A DNA stretch of 64,000 bases, taken from contig NZ_CBDDJZ010000001.1 in NCBI RefSeq assembly GCF_965229915.1, positions 3,038,001 to 3,102,000 on the forward strand. Reading direction: 5' to 3'. Numbering within the stretch: position 1 is the stretch's first letter; every line of letters begins with the position of its first letter. The stretch is from Marinoscillum sp965229915. GTDB taxonomy: Bacteria > Bacteroidota > Bacteroidia > Cytophagales > Cyclobacteriaceae. A program made the translations under genes and the position numbers. Below the pieces are notes generated by a model. It had not been told where the DNA came from, did no database searches, and saw nothing but the letters and a program-made list of their open reading frames with translations. This document shows positions 44,341-52,621 of this stretch, piece by piece.

Positions 44341-44380
44341 AAGAAAGGACTGTCATTGAGAATTGACGGTCCTTTTCTAA
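44341..44380. terminator. Bidirectional terminator between convergent genes
   Basis: AAGAAAGGACTGTCA (44341-44355) pairs with TGACGGTCCTTTTCT (44364-44378). Flanking A and T runs let it serve both the TonB-receptor gene and the convergent DUF6090-like gene, whose stop it touches. Confidence 0.85.
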
Positions 44381-45087
44381 TCCTCCAGTTCACGATTAAT
44401 GTGTTGGATCAAGCTGACCGCAGCACTATTCACCTGGTGGTAGTAATCAATGATGAACTCCCTGTTATATTCTATCTTGTTCAAATAGGTTAGGAACAGT
44501 TTTCTTTCTGCTTCAGTCAGTTTTACGGGTTGCACAAAGCGCACTAATTTACCAGACTCGTCGTAATGAAACGACTCAGCTAGTAGCTCACTGATTGGCT
44601 CAAAATAATTGTCAAAAAACTGATTCTCTGCATAGCTTTCTTCGAGCTTTTCGAGCACCTGGAAATGAAAATCATACATGGCAATGATCTCAAGCCTCAG
44701 CGAATCATCGTCAATCAGCTCCAGACCTTTGGATTTTAATGACTCATATCCAGATTTGTTTTGGATGGAAATGAAGTCTCGAAGTAGCAGTCTGAATTGT
44801 TCGTTGGCGGTACTGTCAGGGAGCTCTTTATTGTCAATTAAATCACGAAAATACGTGCATGCTTCGATTCCTCGCCGATGGCCAACAATATTGCCCCGCA
44901 TGTCTGCCGTGTCCAACTGAAGTCCATTTCTGATCTCAGTCAAGATCTTGGTTTCTGTATGCTTGTCTTTTCGGTTTTCACTCCAGGTATTGAGGAGGAA
45001 GGCTACAGTAATCCCAGCAAATACCGTGAGAAACTCAAAGGCATAATAGCGTGCCTTTCTTTTTTTACCTCGCTTGGTCTCTTCCAT
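44377..45087 (-). CDS. DUF6090-like single-pass membrane protein
   Basis: A 236-aa protein: a basic N-terminal tail (EETKRGKKRKARY), one membrane segment with a conserved acidic residue (YAFEFLTVFAGITVAFLLNTWSE), then a helical extracytoplasmic region with many charged residues. The membrane motif places it in the Bacteroidota DUF6090-type family; function is unknown. It lies 75 bp downstream of the WD40-caspase gene on the same strand, so co-expression is possible. Confidence 0.7.
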   Translation of the reverse strand: MEETKRGKKRKARYYAFEFLTVFAGITVAFLLNTWSENRKDKHTETKILTEIRNGLQLDTADMRGNIVGHRRGIEACTYFRDLIDNKELPDSTANEQFRLLLRDFISIQNKSGYESLKSKGLELIDDDSLRLEIIAMYDFHFQVLEKLEESYAENQFFDNYFEPISELLAESFHYDESGKLVRFVQPVKLTEAERKLFLTYLNKIEYNREFIIDYYHQVNSAAVSLIQHINRELED

Positions 45088-45162
45088 TATATAAATATAG
45101 ATGAGTTCTGTTTCTTGAGCGCATTCGGTTCAAAGCTTGTTGCATGGCTCATTTCTACTACC

Positions 45163-48100
45163 TTATTTTTTCTTCAGTACGATCGGGAAATCGTGGCCTA
45201 TTGAGAACGTATTGGGATACTGAGGCATGTTCTTGTACTTCATGGAATAGGCCGGTACCTGATCATCGAGGAATGACTTGAGCTCATACACAGTTACTTT
45301 TTCATCGGCAGGAGCACCATCCGCTTTGCCTTTGAGTGCTTCAATCACCGTATAGGTGAACAGACCGTGCCCCAACTCCTGGAATTCGGTGGCTGTTTGA
45401 TCCGATCCGGCAGCTGCCAGAATGTGTACTCCAGCACTACGTGATAGTTGGGCTAATGCTTTCTCTTCTCCGGCGCCCCTTGAGGCTAGTAGCTGGGTGG
45501 ATCCACCAGAGTGACAAGCATCAATGAAGAGCACCTGCTTCAGAGCTTTAATGGATTTTAGTCGTTCAACCACTTCTGGAACGGGTAGGGCCTCTTGCTC
45601 CAGAGCTGCTTCCTCATAGAGTCGTGTGCAGTTAGTCGGGATGAAGTAGAATTTGTCATTGAGCATATTTCCATGACCGGCATAGTAGAAGTAGAAAACA
45701 TCTGTTGGTTTGATCACTTGGGAGAGTTCATCCAGCTTTGTCAGAATATGGTCTCGCGTAGCATCCTGATCTGTAATAAGTATCGTTTCGACTTTGGTGA
45801 AGAGCGCCGCGCCCTGCTCACTTATCAGGTTGGTGATGCTTAAGGCATCATCCACAGCATAGTTCAGGTTGAGCCTGGGATTGGCATATTGATTGATTCC
45901 AACTGCAAATACGTAGCAAGCAGCCGTGGGCTCATCAGCCGGACGGTTGATTCGCACTTCATCTGGTTTTGATTCTATCCGGTTATGACCAAAGGCGGAG
46001 GCCTGGATGACGTTGAGTCCAGGGACTAAATCCAAGAAGTAGGATTTAGCTAATGATCTCCCAGAGTGTGTGGGTTCAAACTCGGTGTCTGCGATGACTC
46101 GTTTTCCATTTTGCAGCACTTTCAGTTCCTCAATACCGCCTCCCTGGTCAGTTATTTTGATGATTACTTCGGTCCTGGAAGTTGCTATTTCCCGCTCACG
46201 AGGATAGACGATTTCAACAACGGGTGGCGGTACACTGACGATCTGACTGCCTAAATTTCCTGTGGTCCGTTGCAGACTGCTTCCAAGCAGGTCTACAGTT
46301 AGAGAAGGCTGAAAGTATTTTTCAAAAAATTGTTCGAGGCTGTAAAGAGATTTTCCCTGCACAAAATACATGCTTTTCATCCCTTCCTGCGTGGCATAAA
46401 AATGCCCTGAAGGCAACATGGTGGTCCACCGGTTTCGGTCCAAAACGAGGTGAGTGTACACTTCTTTTTGAGATTCCATGTCCCAGACTTTGATGGTCCC
46501 ATCCTGACTGCCAGAGATCAGATGAAGTCCATCGTCAGTAAAGCTAAGTGAAACTATGGCGGACAGATGGCCGACAAATTCAAATTGCTGGTGTCCGTTC
46601 CGATCATAGATCCGAATCACATTGTCTGCAGCTCCCGTCGCAACAAGGGTTTCATCGGGGTTGAATGTGGCACAATAAACCTTATCAGCGAGCTTTTTAC
46701 CAATTTGGATAACCTTGCCACCATAGTACAGATCTCGTAAGAATACCTGACCATCCCACCCTGTGGTGAGAAGTGTTTTGCCATCTTTGGTGGTTTGTAT
46801 GTCATGTAGCCGATCTTCATGTGAGTCAAACTCCACCACCACATCTCCCGTTTTTGGATCTCTCAAAGACTCCCCCCATGTAACCAGGCCCGTGGAGGTG
46901 TAGTGAACACTCATGGGGGTGTTATAACCATCTGATGCTGCTCTTGGCAAGTCCTGAAGGTATGCGCCGGAGTTAGAATCCCATGCGACCACCCTGCCGC
47001 TCATGTCTATGCTGATCACTTGTTTGTTGTCTATGCTGAACCCGACCGTCAGAACTCCCTGGTAAAGCCGGCGAGACCATAGCGTATCAGCTGTGGCTAC
47101 ATCGTGTACAAACAGTGATCCATCAGCTGCACTTGATACCAGGAGCTGCTGGTCTTCGCTGATGGCCAGACCCAGTACCATATCGTCATGAGCTGGAAAA
47201 CTACTGGTGATTTTGCCGGTGGTGTAGTCCCATGCCAATACTTGCTTGCCAACACGCTCGATAATGGTTTTTGGGGGCAGGAATAGGTGTTTTTTCGTGG
47301 ACTTCATGATCCAGTAATCCAGTAGATTGTCTGTGAGGTGTCCTTTGAATAGCCGCGTGGCTTTGAGATTGTTGGAGTTTACCAGCTGTGGGACAGCTCC
47401 CCGATTTAGTGCCAGCGTATCAGTGATGGGATGAAAAACCAGGTTGCTGATCTGGTTAACATTTTCAATTTCTAGTGATCGGATCAGTTTGCCTGTGCGC
47501 AAATCAAATGTGTGATATCCGCGGTTATCGTCCCTTTCAAATTGGCCTTTGACTCCATTGAGATATAAAGCCAGCAACTTACTGCCATCATTGGTTATGG
47601 CCAGGTCATTGAACTTAAATGCTATGCCTGTACCAATATCCTGAGGTGCCAATAGTACACGTGGTTCTTTTTTAGGGTCTACCCACCACTGGATTATTCC
47701 CTGTACCTGCGAGCCTATGACAAATGACTCGCTATCTGGTAGAAAGGCAACAGAGGTAATGCCTGAGTGACTGAATCTGCTTTCATAGTGCAGGCATTCA
47801 TTGACGAGTTTTCGCTTGGGGATATTCCACAGACTGACCTGTCCATTTCGATCTACGGTAACGAGCCATTTCCCATCCGGACTCACATCCATTGAGTGCT
47901 GACAGTTATAGTTGCAGTAGGAGCGCTCTCCATCTAAAGTAGCGACGGGTTCTACTTTATCAATAGACCAAATCGTGGCTACTTTAGGTCCTGCAGTTAT
48001 AAATTCTTTTCCATTGGGGAGGAACTGGCCACTTTGTAAATATCCATCGGTTACTTCATATGTTTTGAGTAATCGTCCAGAGTGTACTTCGAAAACTAGA

Positions 48101-48393
48101 GCCTTGCCACTTTGAACCACTGCCAGGAGCAGGTCACCAGCAGGATTAAAATCCAAAGACTCTACGTTGTCTTTACAGTCAATATGTCTCAGCTCGCGAC
48201 CAGACGCCATGTCCCACAAAATGATGCTGCGATCATAGCCGCCGGATGCCAGGATGGTGCCATCATTACTAAAAGTCATGGCAGATACGCTGCTGTAATG
48301 ACCGGCCTCTATCCGAAGCTCTATGGGTGAGTCCTGAGCTGTGGATCGCACAAGACTAAAAATCACGGTCGCAAGAATCAGAAGGAATCGCAT
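45163..48393 (-). CDS. Secreted WD40-repeat protein with C-terminal caspase domain
   Basis: A 1076-aa protein with a signal peptide (FLLILATVIFSLVRSTAQ). Residues ~30-690 hold WD40 repeats (ASGGYDRSIILWD, ISGSQDGTIKVWD, TTGWDGQVFLRDL), probably two propellers. An Ig-like linker (~725-820) leads to a caspase/metacaspase-like domain (peptidase C14) from about 840: YVFAVGINQYANPRLNLNYAVDDA, catalytic His907 in YYAGHGN and catalytic Cys960 in FIDACHSGG. Both dyad residues are present, so it should be an active cysteine peptidase specific for basic or acidic residues (not predictable here). It has no T9SS tail. WD40-caspase fusions are often discussed in programmed death; a periplasmic location is unusual for that role. 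Confidence 0.92.
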   Translation of the reverse strand: MRFLLILATVIFSLVRSTAQDSPIELRIEAGHYSSVSAMTFSNDGTILASGGYDRSIILWDMASGRELRHIDCKDNVESLDFNPAGDLLLAVVQSGKALVFEVHSGRLLKTYEVTDGYLQSGQFLPNGKEFITAGPKVATIWSIDKVEPVATLDGERSYCNYNCQHSMDVSPDGKWLVTVDRNGQVSLWNIPKRKLVNECLHYESRFSHSGITSVAFLPDSESFVIGSQVQGIIQWWVDPKKEPRVLLAPQDIGTGIAFKFNDLAITNDGSKLLALYLNGVKGQFERDDNRGYHTFDLRTGKLIRSLEIENVNQISNLVFHPITDTLALNRGAVPQLVNSNNLKATRLFKGHLTDNLLDYWIMKSTKKHLFLPPKTIIERVGKQVLAWDYTTGKITSSFPAHDDMVLGLAISEDQQLLVSSAADGSLFVHDVATADTLWSRRLYQGVLTVGFSIDNKQVISIDMSGRVVAWDSNSGAYLQDLPRAASDGYNTPMSVHYTSTGLVTWGESLRDPKTGDVVVEFDSHEDRLHDIQTTKDGKTLLTTGWDGQVFLRDLYYGGKVIQIGKKLADKVYCATFNPDETLVATGAADNVIRIYDRNGHQQFEFVGHLSAIVSLSFTDDGLHLISGSQDGTIKVWDMESQKEVYTHLVLDRNRWTTMLPSGHFYATQEGMKSMYFVQGKSLYSLEQFFEKYFQPSLTVDLLGSSLQRTTGNLGSQIVSVPPPVVEIVYPREREIATSRTEVIIKITDQGGGIEELKVLQNGKRVIADTEFEPTHSGRSLAKSYFLDLVPGLNVIQASAFGHNRIESKPDEVRINRPADEPTAACYVFAVGINQYANPRLNLNYAVDDALSITNLISEQGAALFTKVETILITDQDATRDHILTKLDELSQVIKPTDVFYFYYAGHGNMLNDKFYFIPTNCTRLYEEAALEQEALPVPEVVERLKSIKALKQVLFIDACHSGGSTQLLASRGAGEEKALAQLSRSAGVHILAAAGSDQTATEFQELGHGLFTYTVIEALKGKADGAPADEKVTVYELKSFLDDQVPAYSMKYKNMPQYPNTFSIGHDFPIVLKKK

Positions 48394-48449
48394 GTGGCTA
48401 TTGGCTTGACTAAGCCAAAGCTAACTGAATTAGACCATGAGAAACAAAA

Positions 48450-48468
48450 AAAGGCAGAATCTGCCTTT
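48450..48468 (-). terminator. Terminator after lspA
   Basis: AAAGGCAG, 3-nt loop, CTGCCTTT, with a T-run on the minus strand (complement of ACAAAAAA at 48444-48451). It ends the RND-ileS-lspA transcript before the WD40-caspase gene. Confidence 0.85.
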
Positions 48469-48493
48469 GCACTATTAGCTTCTCTTACCGGAT

Positions 48494-49129
48494 CTATTCA
48501 GATTCCACTAGTTCAGCCTTCTCACTTTCTTCGGACTCATGACCGAAGTAACGTTTTTGGAAAATAAGGATGAAGGTGATTCCTAAAAATATGGAGGCAT
48601 CGGCTACATTAAATACTGGCCACAAAGCCATATAGTCTCCCCCGATAAAAGGAACCCATTCGGCAATACGTCCTTCCCAAATGTCGATGTAAAACATATC
48701 TACAACCTGGCCATAAAACCATGGAGTAGGCGCATCGAATGGTGCATTGTCGAGCCATACTCCATAGAAAATACTATCCACCAGGTTGCCAATAGCTCCG
48801 CCAAGAATCATGGCAATACAGATGAGCAATCCTTTATTACTTTCTTTCCTGTAAAGCGTGTAGAGATAATATCCGATGGCCACCATGGCTCCAAGGCGGA
48901 AGATGGTCAGTACCAGTTTACCATTATCAATGAAGCCGATCTCCATGCCGAAAGCCATCCCCGGGTTAGTCAGGTAATGAAGCTTAAAAAAGTCTCCTAA
49001 GACCTGAATCTGCCCTTTAGATCCTTTGAGCATATTAAAATGCACGGCCATTTTCACAGCCTGATCGATGCCTATCACCAGCAAGCTGATGAGGTAAAAC
49101 AAGTATAAAGGGGTTCTTTTTTTCTCCAT
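48494..49129 (-). CDS. lspA: Lipoprotein signal peptidase (signal peptidase II)
   Basis: An inner-membrane aspartyl peptidase that removes lipoprotein signal peptides. The 211-aa protein has four membrane segments (YLFYLISLLVIGIDQAVKM; LVLTIFRLGAMVAIGYYLY; LLICIAMILGGAIGNLVDSI; ASIFLGITFILIF). The two catalytic aspartates lie in GNLVDSIFYG and NVADASIFLG, and the N-terminal DQ motif is present. It is longer than E. coli LspA because of a periplasmic insertion before the second aspartate (VVDMFYIDIWEGRIAEWVPF), as in other Bacteroidota. It follows ileS, a classic ileS-lspA order. Likely substrates include the lipoproteins at 12517, 28867 and 30553. Confidence 0.96.
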   Translation of the reverse strand: MEKKRTPLYLFYLISLLVIGIDQAVKMAVHFNMLKGSKGQIQVLGDFFKLHYLTNPGMAFGMEIGFIDNGKLVLTIFRLGAMVAIGYYLYTLYRKESNKGLLICIAMILGGAIGNLVDSIFYGVWLDNAPFDAPTPWFYGQVVDMFYIDIWEGRIAEWVPFIGGDYMALWPVFNVADASIFLGITFILIFQKRYFGHESEESEKAELVESE

Positions 49130-49243
49130 TGTTCTAGTAAGTAGTCAATAAACCATAGTCTACAGACATTTATTTGTAATTTGTTAGTCGATAGGCCAAA
49201 GTCAATTGACGCCAGATTAAACTGTTGACTATTTATCTATTGA

Positions 49244-52200
49244 CTATTTGGCCACTTCCAAATCCACACTCATCTCCAAACCGTCGATATCCAGGGAAGT
49301 TCCGTTATTCACTTGTTCAACATACTCCAATGAAAGCGCCTGGGTTTCCTTTTGTATGTAGTTTTTATACGATTCTACGGATTTTTTGAGTAAGTCATCG
49401 GTTGTATGATAGCTTACGTTTATTTTATCCTGCACCTCCAGTCCCTGATCTTTTCTCAGGTTTTGAAGTCTGTTCACCACATCTCTGCTGATACCTTCCT
49501 GTTTCAATTCATCGGTGATGGTGATATCAAGAGCGACTGTCAGGCCATCTTCACTGGCCACCAGCCATCCTGGAATATCTTCAGAAGTGATTTCTACATC
49601 ATCGAGTCCAAGAGAGATCGTTTCACCGTCAAGTTCCAGGGCATAGGCACCGGTTTTTTCCAATTCTTTTATTTGTTCCTGACCCATTTGGTTGATCAAT
49701 GGAGCAAGTAGCTTCATTTTTGGTCCAAAGGTTTGACCCAGTTTACGGAAGTTTGGTTTAATTTTCTTAACCAGAATGCCTGATGCATCATCTACGTATT
49801 CGACCTCCTTCACATTGGTTTCTGAGATGATCAGCTCTGCTACTTTCTCAATTCGAGCTTTGTCAGCTTCATTCAGAATAGGTATCAGCACCTTGTGCAA
49901 TGGCTGACGTACTTTGATCTTTTCTTTCTTTCGCAAACTATGCACCAGAGAAGAAGCACTTTGTGCCAGGTGCATGCGTTTTTCTAGTTCCTCGTCAATG
50001 AGTGACTCATCTGCTTTCGGGAAGTCTGCGAGGTGAACAGACTCACTTTTATCCAAACCAGAAACAGCATTCAAATCCTTGAATAATTGCTCTGAGTAAA
50101 ATGGGGCAATCGGAGCAGAAAGCTGAGCCACAGTGCTCAATGCGGAATAAAGTGTCTGATAAGCTGCTTCTTTGTCTTCATCGTATTCGCCTACCCAGAA
50201 CCGTTTTCTGTTCAGACGAACATACCAGTTACTCAGATCATCCATCACAAAGTTTTGGATGGCTCGGGCAGCTTTGGTGGGCTCGTAATCATTGAATGCC
50301 TCATCCACTTCCTTGATCAGACTGTTCAGCTTGCTGATCACCCATCGGTCGGATTCCGTTCGCTTTTCCATGGGTACGGAGCCTTTGGAGAAATCAAACC
50401 CATCCAGGTTAGCATACAGTGCAAAGAATGAATAGGTATTGGATAAGGTGCCGAAGTACTTTCGCTGCACCTCTGCTACTCCTTCTATGTCAAATTTGAG
50501 GTTGTCCCACGGGTTGGCGTTAGAGATCATGTACCAGCGCGTAGCATCCGGACCAAACTTGTCCATCGTTTCGAATGGATTGACCGCATTACCAAGACGC
50601 TTAGACATCTTGTTACCGTTTTTGTCCAGAACCAGACCATTGGCAATCACATTTTTGAAGGCTACACTGTCATTGAGCAATACGGCAATCGCGTGAAGCG
50701 TAAAGAACCAACCACGAGTCTGGTCTACACCTTCCGCAATGAAATCTGCAGGATAATTGGCATTAAATGTTTCATCGTTTTCAAAAGGATAGTGCCATTG
50801 TGCATACGGCATAGCACCCGAGTCAAACCAAACGTCAATCAGATCTGGCTCGCGGTACATCGGTTCACCGTTAGAAGCTGTGAGGATCACATCATCTACA
50901 TATGGTCGGTGTAGATCAAAATCATCTCCGATCTCTTCTGTCATATGGCCAGCAGTAATGGACTTCTTCACTTCTTCCTGAAGCTCAGCGATGCTGCCGA
51001 TACACTTTTCTTCTGATCGGTCTTTTGTCACCCAGATAGGAAGCGGTGTTCCCCAGAAGCGCGATCGACTCAGGTTCCAGTCCACCAGGTTCTCCAGCCA
51101 GTTGCCAAAGCGTCCGGTACCGGTAGAGGCTGGTTTCCAGTTGATGGTCTTGTTTAGGTCAACTAGTCTGTCTTTTAGTGCAGTGGTCTTGATGAACCAG
51201 CTGTCCAAAGGATAGTAGAGCACGGGTTTATCCGTTCTCCAGCAGTGAGGGTAGCTGTGTTCGTATTTTTCTACTTTAAAAGCTTTATTCTCTTCTTTGA
51301 GTTTGATGGCGATGAGTACGTCAGTTGGCTTAAAGTCCGGATCGTTGCGAGTGGCATCATCGTAGTACTCCTCTTTCACAAACTTTCCAGCAAAGTCGGT
51401 TACTTCATCCACGAACTGACCTTTCTTATTGACCAATGGCACATCGTAGCCTTGCTCATCTTTCACCAGTACAGCTGGAACGCCGTTTTGCTGAGCTACT
51501 CTAAAGTCATCTGCACCAAAAACAGACGCTGTGTGTACTACTCCGGTACCGTCTTCGGTAGAAACGAAATCACCCGGTATCACTCGGAAGGCATTTTTCT
51601 CCAATCCCTCGTTGGTCACATAAGGCATGAGTTGCTCATAGCGGACTTCTAGAATGTCTTTTCCAGTAAACTCACTGACAATTTCAAACGGGACAAGCTT
51701 GCCACCAGCCTGATAGTCTTCGAATTTGATTTCTTTCGCCTTGTCAGAGAAATAATTGCCTACCAGATCCTTAGCCAATACGGCACTAATAGGTTCACCT
51801 GTATACTGATTGAAAGTTTTTACTTTCACGTAAGTGATCTTCTCGCCCACAGCCAGTGCACAGTTGGATGGTAAGGTCCATGGGGTGGTGGTCCAGGCGA
51901 GGATTCGAACATCTTCGTCAGCTGAATCGAAAAGGAACGCAGACTTGTCGTCTTTCTTCACTTTGAACTGGGCCACGATGGACGTGTCTTTCACGTCTTT
52001 ATACGTACCTGGTTGGTTGAGCTCGTGAGAGCTAAGTCCTGTTCCCGCCGCAGGGGAGTACGGCTGAACGGTATATCCTTTGTACAGGAGCCCTTTATCA
52101 TAGAGTCGTTTGAGCAAATGCCACAGCGTCTCCATGTACTTCTGGTCAAAAGTGATGTAGGGATCATCCAGATCCACCCAATAACCCATTTGCTGAGTCA

Positions 52201-52603
52201 TGCGGTCCCATTCGTCTTTGAAACGCATCACCGTTTCTTTGCAGCGCTGGTTGTACTCAGCTACAGAGATTTTTTTGCCAATGTCGTCCTTCTTGATGCC
52301 AAGTTCTTTCTCCACCTGGAGTTCTACAGGAAGTCCGTGTGTATCCCAGCCACCTTTACGTTTGACCTGGTAGCCTTTTTGCGTTTTGTAGCGACAGAAC
52401 ACATCTTTCACTGCACGAGCCATCACGTGGTGAATACCTGGTGTTCCGTTGGCGGAGGGAGGACCTTCATAAAAGGTGAATGTTTCGGCTCCTTCACGCT
52501 CGGTTACTGACTTCTCAAAGATTTTTTGGTCAGTCCAAAATTTCAATACCTCTTCTGCTATTTGAGGGTAACTGACCTGCTTGTACTCTGGATATTTAGC
52601 CAC
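49244..52603 (-). CDS. ileS: Isoleucyl-tRNA synthetase, IleRS2 type
   Basis: A 1119-aa class I synthetase that charges tRNA-Ile, with a CP1 editing domain at about 190-420. GWDTHGLPVE, the long C-terminal region and the lack of a terminal zinc-finger cysteine set point to IleRS2, the mupirocin-tolerant form related to eukaryotic enzymes. The KMSKS loop is KMSKRLGN (about residue 664). The HIGH signature is altered: residues 50-60 read SANGTPGIHHV, so the motif is G56-I-H-H59 instead of H-x-G-H. From memory, GXHH IleRS2 enzymes have been described in Priestia megaterium as mupirocin hyper-resistant. It starts 18 bp after the RND gene and is followed by lspA. Confidence 0.97.
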   Translation of the reverse strand: MAKYPEYKQVSYPQIAEEVLKFWTDQKIFEKSVTEREGAETFTFYEGPPSANGTPGIHHVMARAVKDVFCRYKTQKGYQVKRKGGWDTHGLPVELQVEKELGIKKDDIGKKISVAEYNQRCKETVMRFKDEWDRMTQQMGYWVDLDDPYITFDQKYMETLWHLLKRLYDKGLLYKGYTVQPYSPAAGTGLSSHELNQPGTYKDVKDTSIVAQFKVKKDDKSAFLFDSADEDVRILAWTTTPWTLPSNCALAVGEKITYVKVKTFNQYTGEPISAVLAKDLVGNYFSDKAKEIKFEDYQAGGKLVPFEIVSEFTGKDILEVRYEQLMPYVTNEGLEKNAFRVIPGDFVSTEDGTGVVHTASVFGADDFRVAQQNGVPAVLVKDEQGYDVPLVNKKGQFVDEVTDFAGKFVKEEYYDDATRNDPDFKPTDVLIAIKLKEENKAFKVEKYEHSYPHCWRTDKPVLYYPLDSWFIKTTALKDRLVDLNKTINWKPASTGTGRFGNWLENLVDWNLSRSRFWGTPLPIWVTKDRSEEKCIGSIAELQEEVKKSITAGHMTEEIGDDFDLHRPYVDDVILTASNGEPMYREPDLIDVWFDSGAMPYAQWHYPFENDETFNANYPADFIAEGVDQTRGWFFTLHAIAVLLNDSVAFKNVIANGLVLDKNGNKMSKRLGNAVNPFETMDKFGPDATRWYMISNANPWDNLKFDIEGVAEVQRKYFGTLSNTYSFFALYANLDGFDFSKGSVPMEKRTESDRWVISKLNSLIKEVDEAFNDYEPTKAARAIQNFVMDDLSNWYVRLNRKRFWVGEYDEDKEAAYQTLYSALSTVAQLSAPIAPFYSEQLFKDLNAVSGLDKSESVHLADFPKADESLIDEELEKRMHLAQSASSLVHSLRKKEKIKVRQPLHKVLIPILNEADKARIEKVAELIISETNVKEVEYVDDASGILVKKIKPNFRKLGQTFGPKMKLLAPLINQMGQEQIKELEKTGAYALELDGETISLGLDDVEITSEDIPGWLVASEDGLTVALDITITDELKQEGISRDVVNRLQNLRKDQGLEVQDKINVSYHTTDDLLKKSVESYKNYIQKETQALSLEYVEQVNNGTSLDIDGLEMSVDLEVAK

Positions 52604-52621
52604 CTTAATCTTCTAAAATTT

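Noticed and set aside
45163..48393. Defence island with a caspase effector
   Set aside because: The caspase protein is exported, and neighbouring genes are a small membrane protein, lspA and ileS; no sensor, nuclease or other defence gene is adjacent.
52013..52510. 165-codon open frame antisense to ileS
   Set aside because: It overlaps conserved ileS active-site sequence and encodes nothing recognisable.
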